Shown here piece by piece: positions 39,219-47,367 of a DNA stretch of 64,000 bases. The position numbers and the translations under genes were made by a program. The DNA is from Vibrio tritonius (GTDB lineage: Bacteria; Pseudomonadota; Gammaproteobacteria; Enterobacterales; Vibrionaceae). How positions within the stretch are numbered: the stretch's first letter is position 1; each line of letters begins with the position of its first letter. The stretch lies in NCBI RefSeq assembly GCF_001547935.1, contig NZ_AP014635.1, forward strand, positions 744,001 through 808,000, read 5' to 3'. The notes under the pieces are model-generated. The model was not told the origin of the DNA. It ran no database searches and saw only the letters and a program-made list of their open reading frames with translations.

Positions 39219-39236
39219 TTTGCACCTACGTGCAAA
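39219..39236. promoter_or_regulatory. 18-bp palindrome upstream of the Pho box
   Basis: TTTGCAC-CTAC-GTGCAAA has perfect 7-bp arms. It begins two bases upstream of the Pho box and is a good candidate operator for the operon's LacI-type regulator, although the CTAC centre is not the usual CG. Confidence 0.55.
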
Positions 39237-39293
39237 GCTTCATCAAACTGTCATCTTGGATCTTTTTATTAACATTTACGGTGCTCAGGCATT

Positions 39294-39321
39294 AAAAAAG
39301 CAGCACAACGGCTGCTTTTTT
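39294..39321 (-). terminator. Terminator after tRNA-Arg
   Basis: AAAAAAGCAGC and GCTGCTTTTTT form a stem around six bases; A- and T-runs make it potentially bidirectional. Confidence 0.85.
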
Positions 39322-39326
39322 AATTT

Positions 39327-39402
39327 TGGCGTCCCCTGCGAGATTCGAACTCACGTCTAAGACTTAGGAGGTCCTTGTTCTATCCAGCTGAACTAAGGGG
39401 AC
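39327..39402 (-). tRNA. tRNA-Arg (CCT)
   Basis: The 76-base cloverleaf has acceptor arms GTCCCCT and AGGGGAC, anticodon stem AGGAC/GTCTT with loop CTCCTAA (anticodon CCT), and an encoded CCA. It is a single gene. Confidence 0.96.
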
Positions 39403-39535
39403 AAATTGTGGACGAGGATTGTATACCAATTTTTTTTATTGGTGAACCTGGTTGTACTTTAACTGATTGTAATTTGTGCAGAATACCCATCTTTATTGAG
39501 CGCCTTGTACGTAAGGCGCAAAAATAAGGGTCTTT

Positions 39536-40687
39536 CTAATTACTAAAATTATCGGTGAGTACTTTATTCATTACATCGCCAATTTGAACACTCGACGCCA
39601 GATCTGGTTGATCAATTTTTGCTTCGGCGTCATGGTCATAAACTCGAGATACGGTAAGAGTGACATCACTACGACTCACTTTGGCGCGTGGAATGCCACG
39701 TTGATCAATGAAAGACCCCGTATGCCATAGGACTAATTTGTCACCTTCGTGTACGCCATGTATACGACCTAAGCTAATGGACACCGTGTTGTCAAAACGT
39801 GCCACCACTTCTGGTAACGTCATCTTGCACGCCATTTTTGACTCCATGTCCAACATAATATTACGGCTAACTCTTCGCAGCATTTCTCCATAGCTTGAGG
39901 TCCAAAAGCGTGATGTGCTGGTATCTACTTGGCTGGTCCTATCAAATGGCCAAATAGCCTCTTCACGATAGGTTTTCTCCATCACACTACTGCCTGTTTT
40001 ACCGTCATATACTTTCATATCCAAAGCAAATTGACGATTGATGCTGTATTGGCTTAAGTTGCTTTGCATAATGGTTGCACTGAGGTCGGTGATTTCACCG
40101 TGAATAATATATTGTGCACCAGTGTCTTGAGCGATCATTTCTACTCGTTGCGGTGTATTATCATTAATGGCGTAAGGCGTTTGTCCTAGCGAAACAAAGC
40201 TGTGTGAGTCGAGCTCAAACTGGCGGCTTAGTATTTTAGAGAAGTCTGTGCCTAAGTCATAAATTTGACCCATAACCGCTTGTTGTTGAGAGGCAATATC
40301 AATTTTACTGAACAATAGGGTCTTTTTATATTGGCCGATGTGGCAACCTGTTGCCGAAGGGTAGATATCAATTCGTATTTTTACACGCATTTCATTGCCA
40401 TAGCTACGAGCTTGCTCTACCTCGATATAACGTATCTCATTGTTGGTGAACTGGTATTCTCTACGATCGGTACTGAGTAGGGCGGTAATATTACTAATAT
40501 TGCCGATATCTCCTCCGGCAAAATCCACGGCTTTGTAGACGGCATCTTCTAAAGCGTGAAGGCGAGCGCTGTCTGTGGAGGATACAATCGATGCCGTTCC
40601 TGTGACTTCATACCACGCTGCATTTGCTGGTGATGCAAATGCAAATAAAGAAGCCATTGATATTAATGGAAATATAATTTTTTTCAT
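39536..40687 (-). CDS. flgT: FlgT, H-ring protein of the sodium-driven flagellum
   Basis: FlgT forms part of the H ring, which surrounds the LP ring in Vibrio sodium-driven polar flagella and anchors the MotXY T ring. The 383-residue precursor has a signal peptide ending near SPANAA. The first domain starts WYEVTGTASI. A middle LPP20-like domain and a C-terminal beta domain (from about residue 300: SISLGRIHGVHEGDKLVLWH) complete it. It diverges from flgO, as is common in vibrios. Confidence 0.93.
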   Translation of the reverse strand: MKKIIFPLISMASLFAFASPANAAWYEVTGTASIVSSTDSARLHALEDAVYKAVDFAGGDIGNISNITALLSTDRREYQFTNNEIRYIEVEQARSYGNEMRVKIRIDIYPSATGCHIGQYKKTLLFSKIDIASQQQAVMGQIYDLGTDFSKILSRQFELDSHSFVSLGQTPYAINDNTPQRVEMIAQDTGAQYIIHGEITDLSATIMQSNLSQYSINRQFALDMKVYDGKTGSSVMEKTYREEAIWPFDRTSQVDTSTSRFWTSSYGEMLRRVSRNIMLDMESKMACKMTLPEVVARFDNTVSISLGRIHGVHEGDKLVLWHTGSFIDQRGIPRAKVSRSDVTLTVSRVYDHDAEAKIDQPDLASSVQIGDVMNKVLTDNFSN

Positions 40688-40851
40688 CGTAATTTACCAG
40701 TCAGGTATAAATTTTGCTTTTCATATCGTAGCTGATGTAGACCAGGCTATTTTGAATGAGTTAACACATTTAGAAAAGCAAAGAGCGTTCCAGTTTTACG
40801 ATTGAGAGAAAACGGCTCTTACTACTTGAGTGATGAATGGAGATGAAGAGA

Positions 40852-41487
40852 ATGAAAAAGTGGCTTCCTCTCGTACCTGCGATGTTTTTAACCGCATGTG
40901 CGTATGCGCCCATTTATAACGGTAAAGAGCCGTATAGTGGGTCGCAATTTATGTTGATGTCGAGCCCACAACATACGTTGAACTACTTTGTAGAAAGTAT
41001 GACGGATGATTTGGTGAAATCGAATACCAGTGTGACGGCACGTACTCCAATTGCGGTAACATCATTTGTCGACCTGCAAAATTTGGATTCTACCAACTGG
41101 TTGGGTAATACCGTATCAGAAGGGTTTATTAATCAATTACAACAACGTGGATTTAAGGTTGTCGATTTTAAAACAACGGGTTCCATTCAGGTAACCAATC
41201 AAGGCGACTTTGCTTTTAGTCGAGATTGGAAAGAGTTGTCGAAAGAACAAGATATTCAATTTGTGCTAACAGGCACAATGCTGCGTCAAGAAGGTGGCGT
41301 ATTGGTCAATGCTCGTGTGATTGGTTTACAATCTCGAGTGGTGGTTGCTACAGCTCAAGGTTTCTTGCCAGCAGACCGTATTGGTCGTGATTTGGATACG
41401 CTCAATATTATGCGTAGCCAAGATGGCATTTTAATTCGCTCTGACCCATCTATTTCTGAGCGTCATACGATCATTTTGCGTCATTAA
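40852..41487 (+). CDS. flgO: FlgO outer-membrane lipoprotein
   Basis: FlgO is needed for stable flagella and motility in V. cholerae. From the ATG at 40852 the precursor has 211 residues with a lipoprotein signal MKKWLPLVPAMFLTACAY (lipobox cysteine at residue 16). The mature part has the FlgO-type domain (IAVTSFVDLQNLDSTNWLG; GFKVVDFKTTGSIQV). Two upstream ATGs (40837, 40843) add a few codons, but GGAG at 40839-40842 supports 40852. flgP follows after 11 bp. Confidence 0.92.
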   Translation: MKKWLPLVPAMFLTACAYAPIYNGKEPYSGSQFMLMSSPQHTLNYFVESMTDDLVKSNTSVTARTPIAVTSFVDLQNLDSTNWLGNTVSEGFINQLQQRGFKVVDFKTTGSIQVTNQGDFAFSRDWKELSKEQDIQFVLTGTMLRQEGGVLVNARVIGLQSRVVVATAQGFLPADRIGRDLDTLNIMRSQDGILIRSDPSISERHTIILRH

Positions 41488-41498
41488 GAGAGGCCCAC

Positions 41499-41933
41499 AT
41501 GAAAACGTTTGTTTGTTTTATTGTTACGGTACTCTTTTTATCAGGATGCCAACCTTTGGTCGCCATGCGTGCTGATGATTTTTTGACTGCGGTTGGCTAT
41601 GCCACGATTAGTGAGCAAAAAGGTCGTGATGATCATGAGCGGCAAATTCGTGCGATGCGTGCATCGAAAGTGGATGCTTATCGTGAATTAGCAGAGCAAG
41701 TTTATGGCATGCGCGTGAGTGGTCGTGCCGAAATGCAAGATCAACGCTTAGGGTTAGAGAGAACCTCAGGTGCAGTCGATGGGGTTATCCGCGGAGCTGA
41801 AGTGGTACGTAGCTATAAAGTTGGTGATAGCTATGTAACTGAATTGCGATTAGATATTCGTAAGATGGAAAGATTGCGCGATTATGGCGAGGTACAACAA
41901 GTGCCGGAAAGACGCCAGCAAACCTTATTCTAA
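41499..41933 (+). CDS. flgP: FlgP outer-membrane lipoprotein
   Basis: FlgP is an outer-membrane lipoprotein of the flagellar basal disk region, required for motility and colonisation in V. cholerae. The 144-residue precursor has the lipobox LFLSGC (Cys at residue 17), then an LPP20-type domain: RQIRAMRASKVDAYRELAEQ and VDGVIRGAEVVRSY. It is cotranscribed with flgO and ends before a strong bidirectional terminator. Confidence 0.93.
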   Translation: MKTFVCFIVTVLFLSGCQPLVAMRADDFLTAVGYATISEQKGRDDHERQIRAMRASKVDAYRELAEQVYGMRVSGRAEMQDQRLGLERTSGAVDGVIRGAEVVRSYKVGDSYVTELRLDIRKMERLRDYGEVQQVPERRQQTLF

Positions 41934-41954
41934 ATTCTCTCTTCATCACTCAAT

Positions 41955-41981
41955 AAAAAAGCGGCTTTTAGCCGCTTTTTT
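41955..41981. terminator. Bidirectional terminator between flgP and flgN
   Basis: AAAAAAGCGGCT and AGCCGCTTTTTT form a 12-bp stem with a three-base loop. Confidence 0.9.
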
Positions 41982-42029
41982 ATGCTTGAATACTTTTTAT
42001 ACCCAAGTAACTACCAAAGCATACAAGAT

Positions 42030-42455
42030 CTATGCTTTTATATTGGTGCCTAGTGTTGAAACACTGCGTGTTTGTCCGGTCGCATTGTAAGTCATGCCTG
42101 TTTTACCCAGACTTTGCTGCATAAGGTTGTTTAGCTTGTTAAAGCTTAACTGAGCACGATTTAAAGCTTCACCATTAATCATATTGGCTTGTTGACAGTC
42201 GGCAACAATTGCACGAATTTGCTCAACGAGATCGTGTAAGTACTGATCCTCTGTTAGGCTCGAAACATGAGGATGAGTGGCAATTCGTTGATCGGTTTGT
42301 TGCAATTGAGAAATTAAAGTGAGTTTTTGCTTAGCGAGGGTTTCGATATCCACAGACACGCGCGATGTAATCGCGATTTTCTCGTGTTCAAGGAGCTCAG
42401 TTAAGCCCTGCGCATTTTGTAACTGAAACTCGACTAAGTCTTTTAGAGCTGCCAT
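42030..42455 (-). CDS. flgN: FlgN flagellar chaperone
   Basis: FlgN escorts the hook-associated proteins FlgK and FlgL to the export gate. The 141-residue protein is all-helical with long amphipathic segments, for example LVEFQLQNAQGLTELLEHEK at the N-terminus and ETLAKQKLTLISQLQQTDQR. It follows flgM by 27 bp in the flgMN pair. Identification rests on size, helix pattern and this order. Confidence 0.88.
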   Translation of the reverse strand: MAALKDLVEFQLQNAQGLTELLEHEKIAITSRVSVDIETLAKQKLTLISQLQQTDQRIATHPHVSSLTEDQYLHDLVEQIRAIVADCQQANMINGEALNRAQLSFNKLNNLMQQSLGKTGMTYNATGQTRSVSTLGTNIKA

Positions 42456-42482
42456 AGCCTATTCTCTCTATCGAAGTGGCGG

Positions 42483-42800
42483 CTAAAAACCACCAAGTTC
42501 TTTTTCGAACTTGATCATGTTATCCGCCAGCTTATCAGCGTCAACCACATAAGAGCCATTGGCAATGGCTTCTTTAATTGCGGCTACCTTAGCGCTATCA
42601 AAGCTTGGTTTGCTTGCCATGTCATTTTGCATCTCTCCAAGCGCTCGGCTTTGCGAGCTAAGCGATACTGCGTCCTTAGGTTGACTCGTGCTGCGAGCCT
42701 CTTTCGAACTGCTGGAAGATACATTGCTGTCTGAACGGTTCAGAGAACGATTCGTTGTTGATAACGATTGCCCTGAACGGATGTTATCAATGCCTGCCAT
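42483..42800 (-). CDS. flgM: FlgM anti-sigma-28 factor
   Basis: FlgM binds and blocks FliA (sigma-28) until the hook is complete and FlgM is exported. The 105-residue protein begins MAGIDNIRSGQSLSTTNRS, an unstructured Ser/Asn-rich region, and ends with the sigma-binding helices FDSAKVAAIKEAIANGSY and DADKLADNMIKFEKELGG. It has a sigma-28 promoter of its own, which gives the expected feedback loop. Confidence 0.95.
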   Translation of the reverse strand: MAGIDNIRSGQSLSTTNRSLNRSDSNVSSSSSKEARSTSQPKDAVSLSSQSRALGEMQNDMASKPSFDSAKVAAIKEAIANGSYVVDADKLADNMIKFEKELGGF

Positions 42801-42838
42801 AAATTGAGCCTTTAATCAATGTAAAACTGTTAATATCA

Positions 42839-42865
42839 GTATCGACTGCTGTAACGAATACTTTA
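42839..42865 (-). promoter_or_regulatory. Sigma-28 promoter of flgMN
   Basis: On the minus strand TAAA (42865-42862) and GTCGATAC (42846-42839) are 15 bp apart; the second matches the sigma-28 GCCGATAA at six of eight positions. Confidence 0.7.
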
Positions 42866-42917
42866 GCGCTTTTATTACTTGTCCAGTAAATAATTTGTCT
42901 AGTGATGAGATCTTAAG

Positions 42918-43661
42918 CTAGAACTGTACCATCACTTCACCGATTCCGCTTACTTTTGCATCAATTATACGGTTAGATTTATCATTTTTCACCTTTATCT
43001 GATCACCAAGTATCCCGTCAGACAAGGCTGTGCCTTTGGTTGTTATGCTCATCCCTGCAGATTGAGCGCGAATAATGACCTTTTCACTGCGACATACAAA
43101 ACAGATGTCATTGGTGGTGATAACGCCTCCTAAAGAGACATTGCGTTTTAGTTTTGCCCCTTCAACCATTTTCGCAGAGGAAAATCCTTGCCGCCTAAAA
43201 CGCAGCAGATTTACCATACTTATACTAATATTTTGGGAAGTGATGATTTGGCCTCTGGTGAGCGGTGATGCAGCCGTGACCAGAGGAACAGTGAGTGTCA
43301 GTTTTACGGGGACATAAATTTTCCAATCATCAGCGGTGCATTCGACCAGAACCGTAATATAGCTGGCGGAACCATTATGTGATGATGCCGATGTTTTTAA
43401 TGGTTCTGGACATTGGGTAGCATATACACGAGGATCAATATCCGACGCTTGTGCTTCCACTTCACTTCCGACCGGTTTTTCTGCTGTGTTGAGAACGTGA
43501 TGTTCAGCAGCTTCTTGAATTAATTTTATTTGTTCAGGTGTCGCGCAGTGCACATTAACGCTAAAGAAAAGCAATAAAAAGCCGATAGGGTTGTAAAATA
43601 TCTTACAGAAAGCTCTACACTTAGATTGGATATGTGATTGATTACGCTTTTTCATGAGCAT
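42918..43661 (-). CDS. flgA: FlgA, P-ring assembly chaperone
   Basis: FlgA is a periplasmic chaperone that helps FlgI form the P ring. The 247-residue precursor has a long N-terminal region with a hydrophobic signal segment (IGFLLLFFSVNVHCA) ending near residue 40. The SAF-like domain follows, with TRGQIITSQNISISMVNLLR and the C-terminal LSDGILGDQIKVKNDKSNRI. Two ATGs two codons apart are possible starts; the first is used. The gene is divergent from cheV. Confidence 0.92.
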   Translation of the reverse strand: MLMKKRNQSHIQSKCRAFCKIFYNPIGFLLLFFSVNVHCATPEQIKLIQEAAEHHVLNTAEKPVGSEVEAQASDIDPRVYATQCPEPLKTSASSHNGSASYITVLVECTADDWKIYVPVKLTLTVPLVTAASPLTRGQIITSQNISISMVNLLRFRRQGFSSAKMVEGAKLKRNVSLGGVITTNDICFVCRSEKVIIRAQSAGMSITTKGTALSDGILGDQIKVKNDKSNRIIDAKVSGIGEVMVQF

Positions 43662-43739
43662 ATTTGGTTCTCTGGTTTCTTTATAGCCTTTAGTAGACTA
43701 TCACTTTTTAGGACAAAAGTTAGAGATGGAGATTAGCTT

Positions 43740-44666
43740 ATGACGGGTATCCTTGATTCAGTGAATCAGCGTACGCAACTCGTCGGTCAAAACCGATTAG
43801 AATTATTGACGTTCCGTTTAAATGGTCGGCAACGTTATGGGATTAACGTCTTTAAAGTTAAGGAAGTTCTCCAATGCCCTAAATTGACAGCGATGCCTAA
43901 CTTGCACCGCTTGGTTAAGGGGGTCGCCCATATTCGAGGGCAAACAGTATCGGTAATCGATTTAAGTTTGGCGGTTGGAGGTCGACCAACGCCAGATGTC
44001 ACCAAAAGCTTTGTCGTCATAGCCGAATTTAACCGCACAATTCAAGCCTTCTTGGTCAGTTCTGTTGAGCGCATTATCAACATGCATTGGGAGGCTATTT
44101 TGCCCCCACCAGATGGTGCTGGTAAATCAAACTATCTTACAGCGGTAACCAACATCGATAATGAACTTGTTGAAATTATTGACGTTGAGAAAATTCTTGC
44201 TGAAATTGCGCCCATTGATGAAGCGATGGATAAAAGCATTGGTGAAGAAATCGCATCAGCAGAAGCTGAAAAAGAGATCGTGCGACGTATATTAATTGCT
44301 GATGATTCGACAGTTGCTCGAAAACAAGTTCAGCGAGCTATTGAATCTATTGGTTTCGAGTGTATCCTAGCTAAAGATGGTAAGGATGCTTATGAGAAGC
44401 TTCGCGCAATGGCGGAAGAGGGCAGTGTCTATGATCAAATTTCACTCGTGATTTCGGATATCGAAATGCCTGAGATGGATGGATATACTCTGACCGCCGA
44501 AATTCGTCGTGACAGTGGTCTTAAAGATCTCTACGTTATTCTGCACTCATCATTGAGTGGGGTGTTTAATCAAGCCATGGTGGAACGAGTTGGGGCGAAT
44601 TCCTTTATCGCTAAGTTCAACCCCGATGAGCTTGGTAATGCGGTGAAAACTGCACTAATAAAATAA
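43740..44666 (+). CDS. cheV: CheV chemotaxis coupling protein
   Basis: CheV joins receptors to CheA and is phosphorylated. The 308-residue protein has an N-terminal CheW domain (LLTFRLNGRQRYGINVFKVK; AHIRGQTVSVIDL) and a C-terminal receiver domain from about residue 185 (RRILIADDSTVARKQVQRAI). The phosphorylated aspartate is in LVISDIEMPEMDGYTL. In vibrios cheV-cheR stands next to the flg operons, as here; cheR begins 11 bp later. Confidence 0.96.
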   Translation: MTGILDSVNQRTQLVGQNRLELLTFRLNGRQRYGINVFKVKEVLQCPKLTAMPNLHRLVKGVAHIRGQTVSVIDLSLAVGGRPTPDVTKSFVVIAEFNRTIQAFLVSSVERIINMHWEAILPPPDGAGKSNYLTAVTNIDNELVEIIDVEKILAEIAPIDEAMDKSIGEEIASAEAEKEIVRRILIADDSTVARKQVQRAIESIGFECILAKDGKDAYEKLRAMAEEGSVYDQISLVISDIEMPEMDGYTLTAEIRRDSGLKDLYVILHSSLSGVFNQAMVERVGANSFIAKFNPDELGNAVKTALIK

Positions 44667-44677
44667 AAGAGAAATGA

Positions 44678-45505
44678 ATGACTGCTATAACTATAAGCGA
44701 TCAAGAATATCGTGAATTTTGTCGGTTCTTAGAATCCCAGTGTGGCATTGTCTTAGGTGACAGCAAGCAATATCTTGTTCGTAGCCGTTTAAGCCCTTTG
44801 GTAACTAAGTATAAGTGTGGTTCTCTTTCAGATCTGCTGCGTGATGTGGTGTCTGGTCGCAATCGCGATTTGCGCGTTGCAGCAGTGGATGCAATGACAA
44901 CCAACGAAACATTATGGTTTCGTGATACTTACCCATTTCAAGTACTTGCTGATCGTCTTTTGCCGGAAATGGCAGCCAATAAACGTCCAATTAAAATTTG
45001 GTCAGCTGCCAGCTCGTCAGGTCAAGAACCCTACTCAATGGCAATGACCATCCTTGAAGTGCAGCAGAAGCGCCCTGGTTTTTTGCCAAACGTTTCGATC
45101 ACTGCAACCGATATATCCTCCACTATGCTCGATATGTGTCGCGCTGGTGTGTATGACAATTTGGCCTTGGGGCGTGGTTTATCACCTGAGCGTCGCCGAA
45201 CTTTTTTTGAAGACGCTGGCGATGGCAAAATGAAAGTGAAAGACAATGTGAAACGTCTAGTCAACTTCCGTCCTCAAAACTTGATGGAAAGTTATAGCCT
45301 ACTGGGTAAATTTGACATCATTTTCTGTCGTAATGTGCTGATCTACTTCTCTGCTGACATGAAGTCTAAGGTGCTTAACCAAATGGCCAGTTGCTTAAAT
45401 CCTGGCGGTTACTTATTACTTGGTGCATCTGAATCCTTGACTGGTTTAACGGATCGTTTTGAAATGGTTCGTTGTAACCCTGGCATTATCTACAAGTTGA
45501 AATAG
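44678..45505 (+). CDS. cheR: CheR chemoreceptor methyltransferase
   Basis: CheR methylates glutamates in chemoreceptors for adaptation. The 275-residue protein has the N-terminal helical domain (about residues 1-80), then a SAM-binding domain with TTNETLWFRD, IKIWSAASSSGQEPYSMAM, and FDIIFCRNVLIYFSADMK. It shares the operon with cheV and is closed by a terminator. Confidence 0.97.
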   Translation: MTAITISDQEYREFCRFLESQCGIVLGDSKQYLVRSRLSPLVTKYKCGSLSDLLRDVVSGRNRDLRVAAVDAMTTNETLWFRDTYPFQVLADRLLPEMAANKRPIKIWSAASSSGQEPYSMAMTILEVQQKRPGFLPNVSITATDISSTMLDMCRAGVYDNLALGRGLSPERRRTFFEDAGDGKMKVKDNVKRLVNFRPQNLMESYSLLGKFDIIFCRNVLIYFSADMKSKVLNQMASCLNPGGYLLLGASESLTGLTDRFEMVRCNPGIIYKLK

Positions 45506-45540
45506 CCATAGTTTGGTAAATGTTTGGCAAACTATTCCTA

Positions 45541-45568
45541 AGCCCGGCACCTTGCCGGGCTTTCTTTT
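45541..45568 (+). terminator. Terminator after cheR
   Basis: AGCCCGGCA and TGCCGGGCT form a 9-bp stem, followed by TTCTTTT. Confidence 0.85.
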
Positions 45569-45736
45569 GCCGCATCCCTTTCCTTTTGCACGCGGCAACT
45601 CTCTTCCTATCTAACATACCAATTCCTTGCTTTTTGTTATATACATAAAAGTGACATTCCAAACTATATGGTGCGCTTATTGCTTTATCTTCGATGAGTT
45701 AATCCATTATCACGTAATTAGCCGGCAATTAAAAAG

Positions 45737-45753
45737 TTGGTACGCTAATTGCA
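45737..45753 (+). promoter_or_regulatory. Sigma-54 promoter of flgBCDE
   Basis: TTGGTACGCTAATTGCA matches the sigma-54 consensus TTGGCACG-N4-TTGCW with one change. It lies 43 bp upstream of flgB, a normal distance, and fits FlrC-dependent class III control as known in V. cholerae. Confidence 0.85.
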
Positions 45754-45795
45754 AAACTTTCAACAAGACGGTCAGTTCTGAATATAGAGGCAAAC

Positions 45796-46191
45796 ATGGC
45801 TATTTCTTTTGACAAAGCTCTAGGGATTCACCAATACACGGTGGGCGTGCGTGAGCGTAATGCTGAGTTGATTGCAACCAACATTGCTCAAGCCGATACT
45901 CCTGGGTATAAAGCAAAGGGAATGGACTTTCAAAAGGCATTGCAGGCGGCAAGTTCGGGGGCAAGTATTAGTCTTGACCTTACCAATGGTCGGCATATTC
46001 CTGCCTCTAAGACAGTAGCGGGTGAGGTGCTTTACCGCACTCCAACACAACCCGATACTGGTGACGGTAATACAGTTGATGTGGATTTGGAGCGTAATTT
46101 GTTTATGCAAAACCAATTGAGACATCAAGCTTCCCTTGATTTTTTAGGGGGCAAGTTTAAAGGCTTAACTAAAGCGATTAAAGGGGAGTAA
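45796..46191 (+). CDS. flgB: Flagellar proximal rod protein FlgB
   Basis: FlgB is the first rod subunit above the MS ring. The 131-residue protein has the rod-family N-terminus (RERNAELIATNIAQADTPGYKAKGMDF) and a C-terminal NLFMQNQLRHQASLDFLGGK. It is the first gene of a sigma-54-driven operon with flgC four bases after its stop. Confidence 0.97.
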   Translation: MAISFDKALGIHQYTVGVRERNAELIATNIAQADTPGYKAKGMDFQKALQAASSGASISLDLTNGRHIPASKTVAGEVLYRTPTQPDTGDGNTVDVDLERNLFMQNQLRHQASLDFLGGKFKGLTKAIKGE

Positions 46192-46195
46192 GTAG

Positions 46196-46612
46196 ATGGG
46201 CTTATTTAGTGTATTCAATGTGACTGGTTCTGCTATGAGTGCTGAGTCGGTGCGTCTAAATACTACCTCAAGTAACTTAGCAAACGCAGACAGTGTTAGC
46301 AGCTCAGCGAAAGACACTTATAAAGCGCGTCATGCTGTGTTCGGCGCTGAATTAAGCAAAGCACGTTACCGTAACGATCCGAATGTACCAGTCAAAGTTA
46401 TGGGAATTGTGGAAAGTAATAAACCCTTAGTGGCTGAGTATAATCCTGATCACCCTCTCGCGAATGCCGATGGTTATATCTACAAACCAAATGTCAACGT
46501 GATGGAAGAAATGGCTAACATGATCTCTGCTTCCCGTGCATATCAAACGAATGTGCAGGTGGCAGATGCAAGTAAACAGATGCTGCTGCGTACGCTGCAG
46601 ATGGGTCAATGA
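46196..46612 (+). CDS. flgC: Flagellar proximal rod protein FlgC
   Basis: FlgC is a proximal rod subunit. The 138-residue product shows the rod/hook N-terminus VRLNTTSSNLANADSV, a DPNVPVKVMG segment and the C-terminal MANMISASRAYQTNVQVAD typical of the rod/hook family. Four bases separate it from flgB and 17 from flgD. Confidence 0.97.
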   Translation: MGLFSVFNVTGSAMSAESVRLNTTSSNLANADSVSSSAKDTYKARHAVFGAELSKARYRNDPNVPVKVMGIVESNKPLVAEYNPDHPLANADGYIYKPNVNVMEEMANMISASRAYQTNVQVADASKQMLLRTLQMGQ

Positions 46613-46629
46613 GGATAAGGGGGTAGCGT

Positions 46630-47337
46630 ATGGCCGGAGTCAACAACGTTGGTCAAAGCGGCTTGTCCTATGTTGATCAGCTGAAGAGTCTGCAAGAGAA
46701 CAAAAAGCCAGACGAAGCAACGGGTAAGAAAAATCTGAAACAGGAAGATTTCTTATCTTTGCTGACTAAGCAATTGTCTCAACAAGATCCTTTTAAGCCG
46801 GTCAGCAATGATCAGATGATTGCTCAAATGGCTTCATTTGCGACGGTTGATGGGATTGGCAAAATGAACAAACAGTTCGAAAGCCTCAACTCATCAATGA
46901 CCTCAAATCAGGCTTTACAGGCATCATCTCTGGTCGGTCGTGATGTTTTAGTACCGGGAGCTGCTGGTCTCAAAAAAGATAATGCAGGTATGGCGGCAAT
47001 GGTCAAAGTGCCAAAGTCGGTCGATAACCTGATGATTCGTATTGAAGACGAACATGGTCAGCTTGTTCGTACCTTTGATGCAGGCGCCAAATCGACTGGT
47101 GACACTCGCATTGATTGGGACGGCAAAGACCAGAACGGTAATCCATTGCCGGGCGGAAAATACAAAGTAAAAGCGGCAGGCCTAATTGATGGCGCCAGCA
47201 AAGACTTTGATGTATCCACCTACGCCAACGTGAATAGCGTATTACTCGGCAAAGGTAATGGTAATGTACTGCTCAATCTGGCTGGTTTTGAATCACCAGT
47301 TCGACTTGCTGAAGTACTGGAAGTTGGCAAAGCATAA
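46630..47337 (+). CDS. flgD: Hook-capping scaffold FlgD
   Basis: FlgD caps the growing hook. The 235-residue protein has the N-terminal LKQEDFLSLLTKQLSQQDPF export and assembly region and a C-terminal beta domain with RIDWDGKDQNGNPLPGGKY. It lies between flgC and flgE, whose subunit it helps to assemble. Confidence 0.96.
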   Translation: MAGVNNVGQSGLSYVDQLKSLQENKKPDEATGKKNLKQEDFLSLLTKQLSQQDPFKPVSNDQMIAQMASFATVDGIGKMNKQFESLNSSMTSNQALQASSLVGRDVLVPGAAGLKKDNAGMAAMVKVPKSVDNLMIRIEDEHGQLVRTFDAGAKSTGDTRIDWDGKDQNGNPLPGGKYKVKAAGLIDGASKDFDVSTYANVNSVLLGKGNGNVLLNLAGFESPVRLAEVLEVGKA

Positions 47338-47367
47338 TCTGCTACGAGCCAGATAGGAGAATTTGGA

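Noticed and set aside
31325..39402. Genomic island ending at tRNA-Arg
   Set aside because: No integrase, no attachment repeat of the tRNA 3' end was found on the left side, and base composition looks similar by eye. It may still be an accessory insertion.
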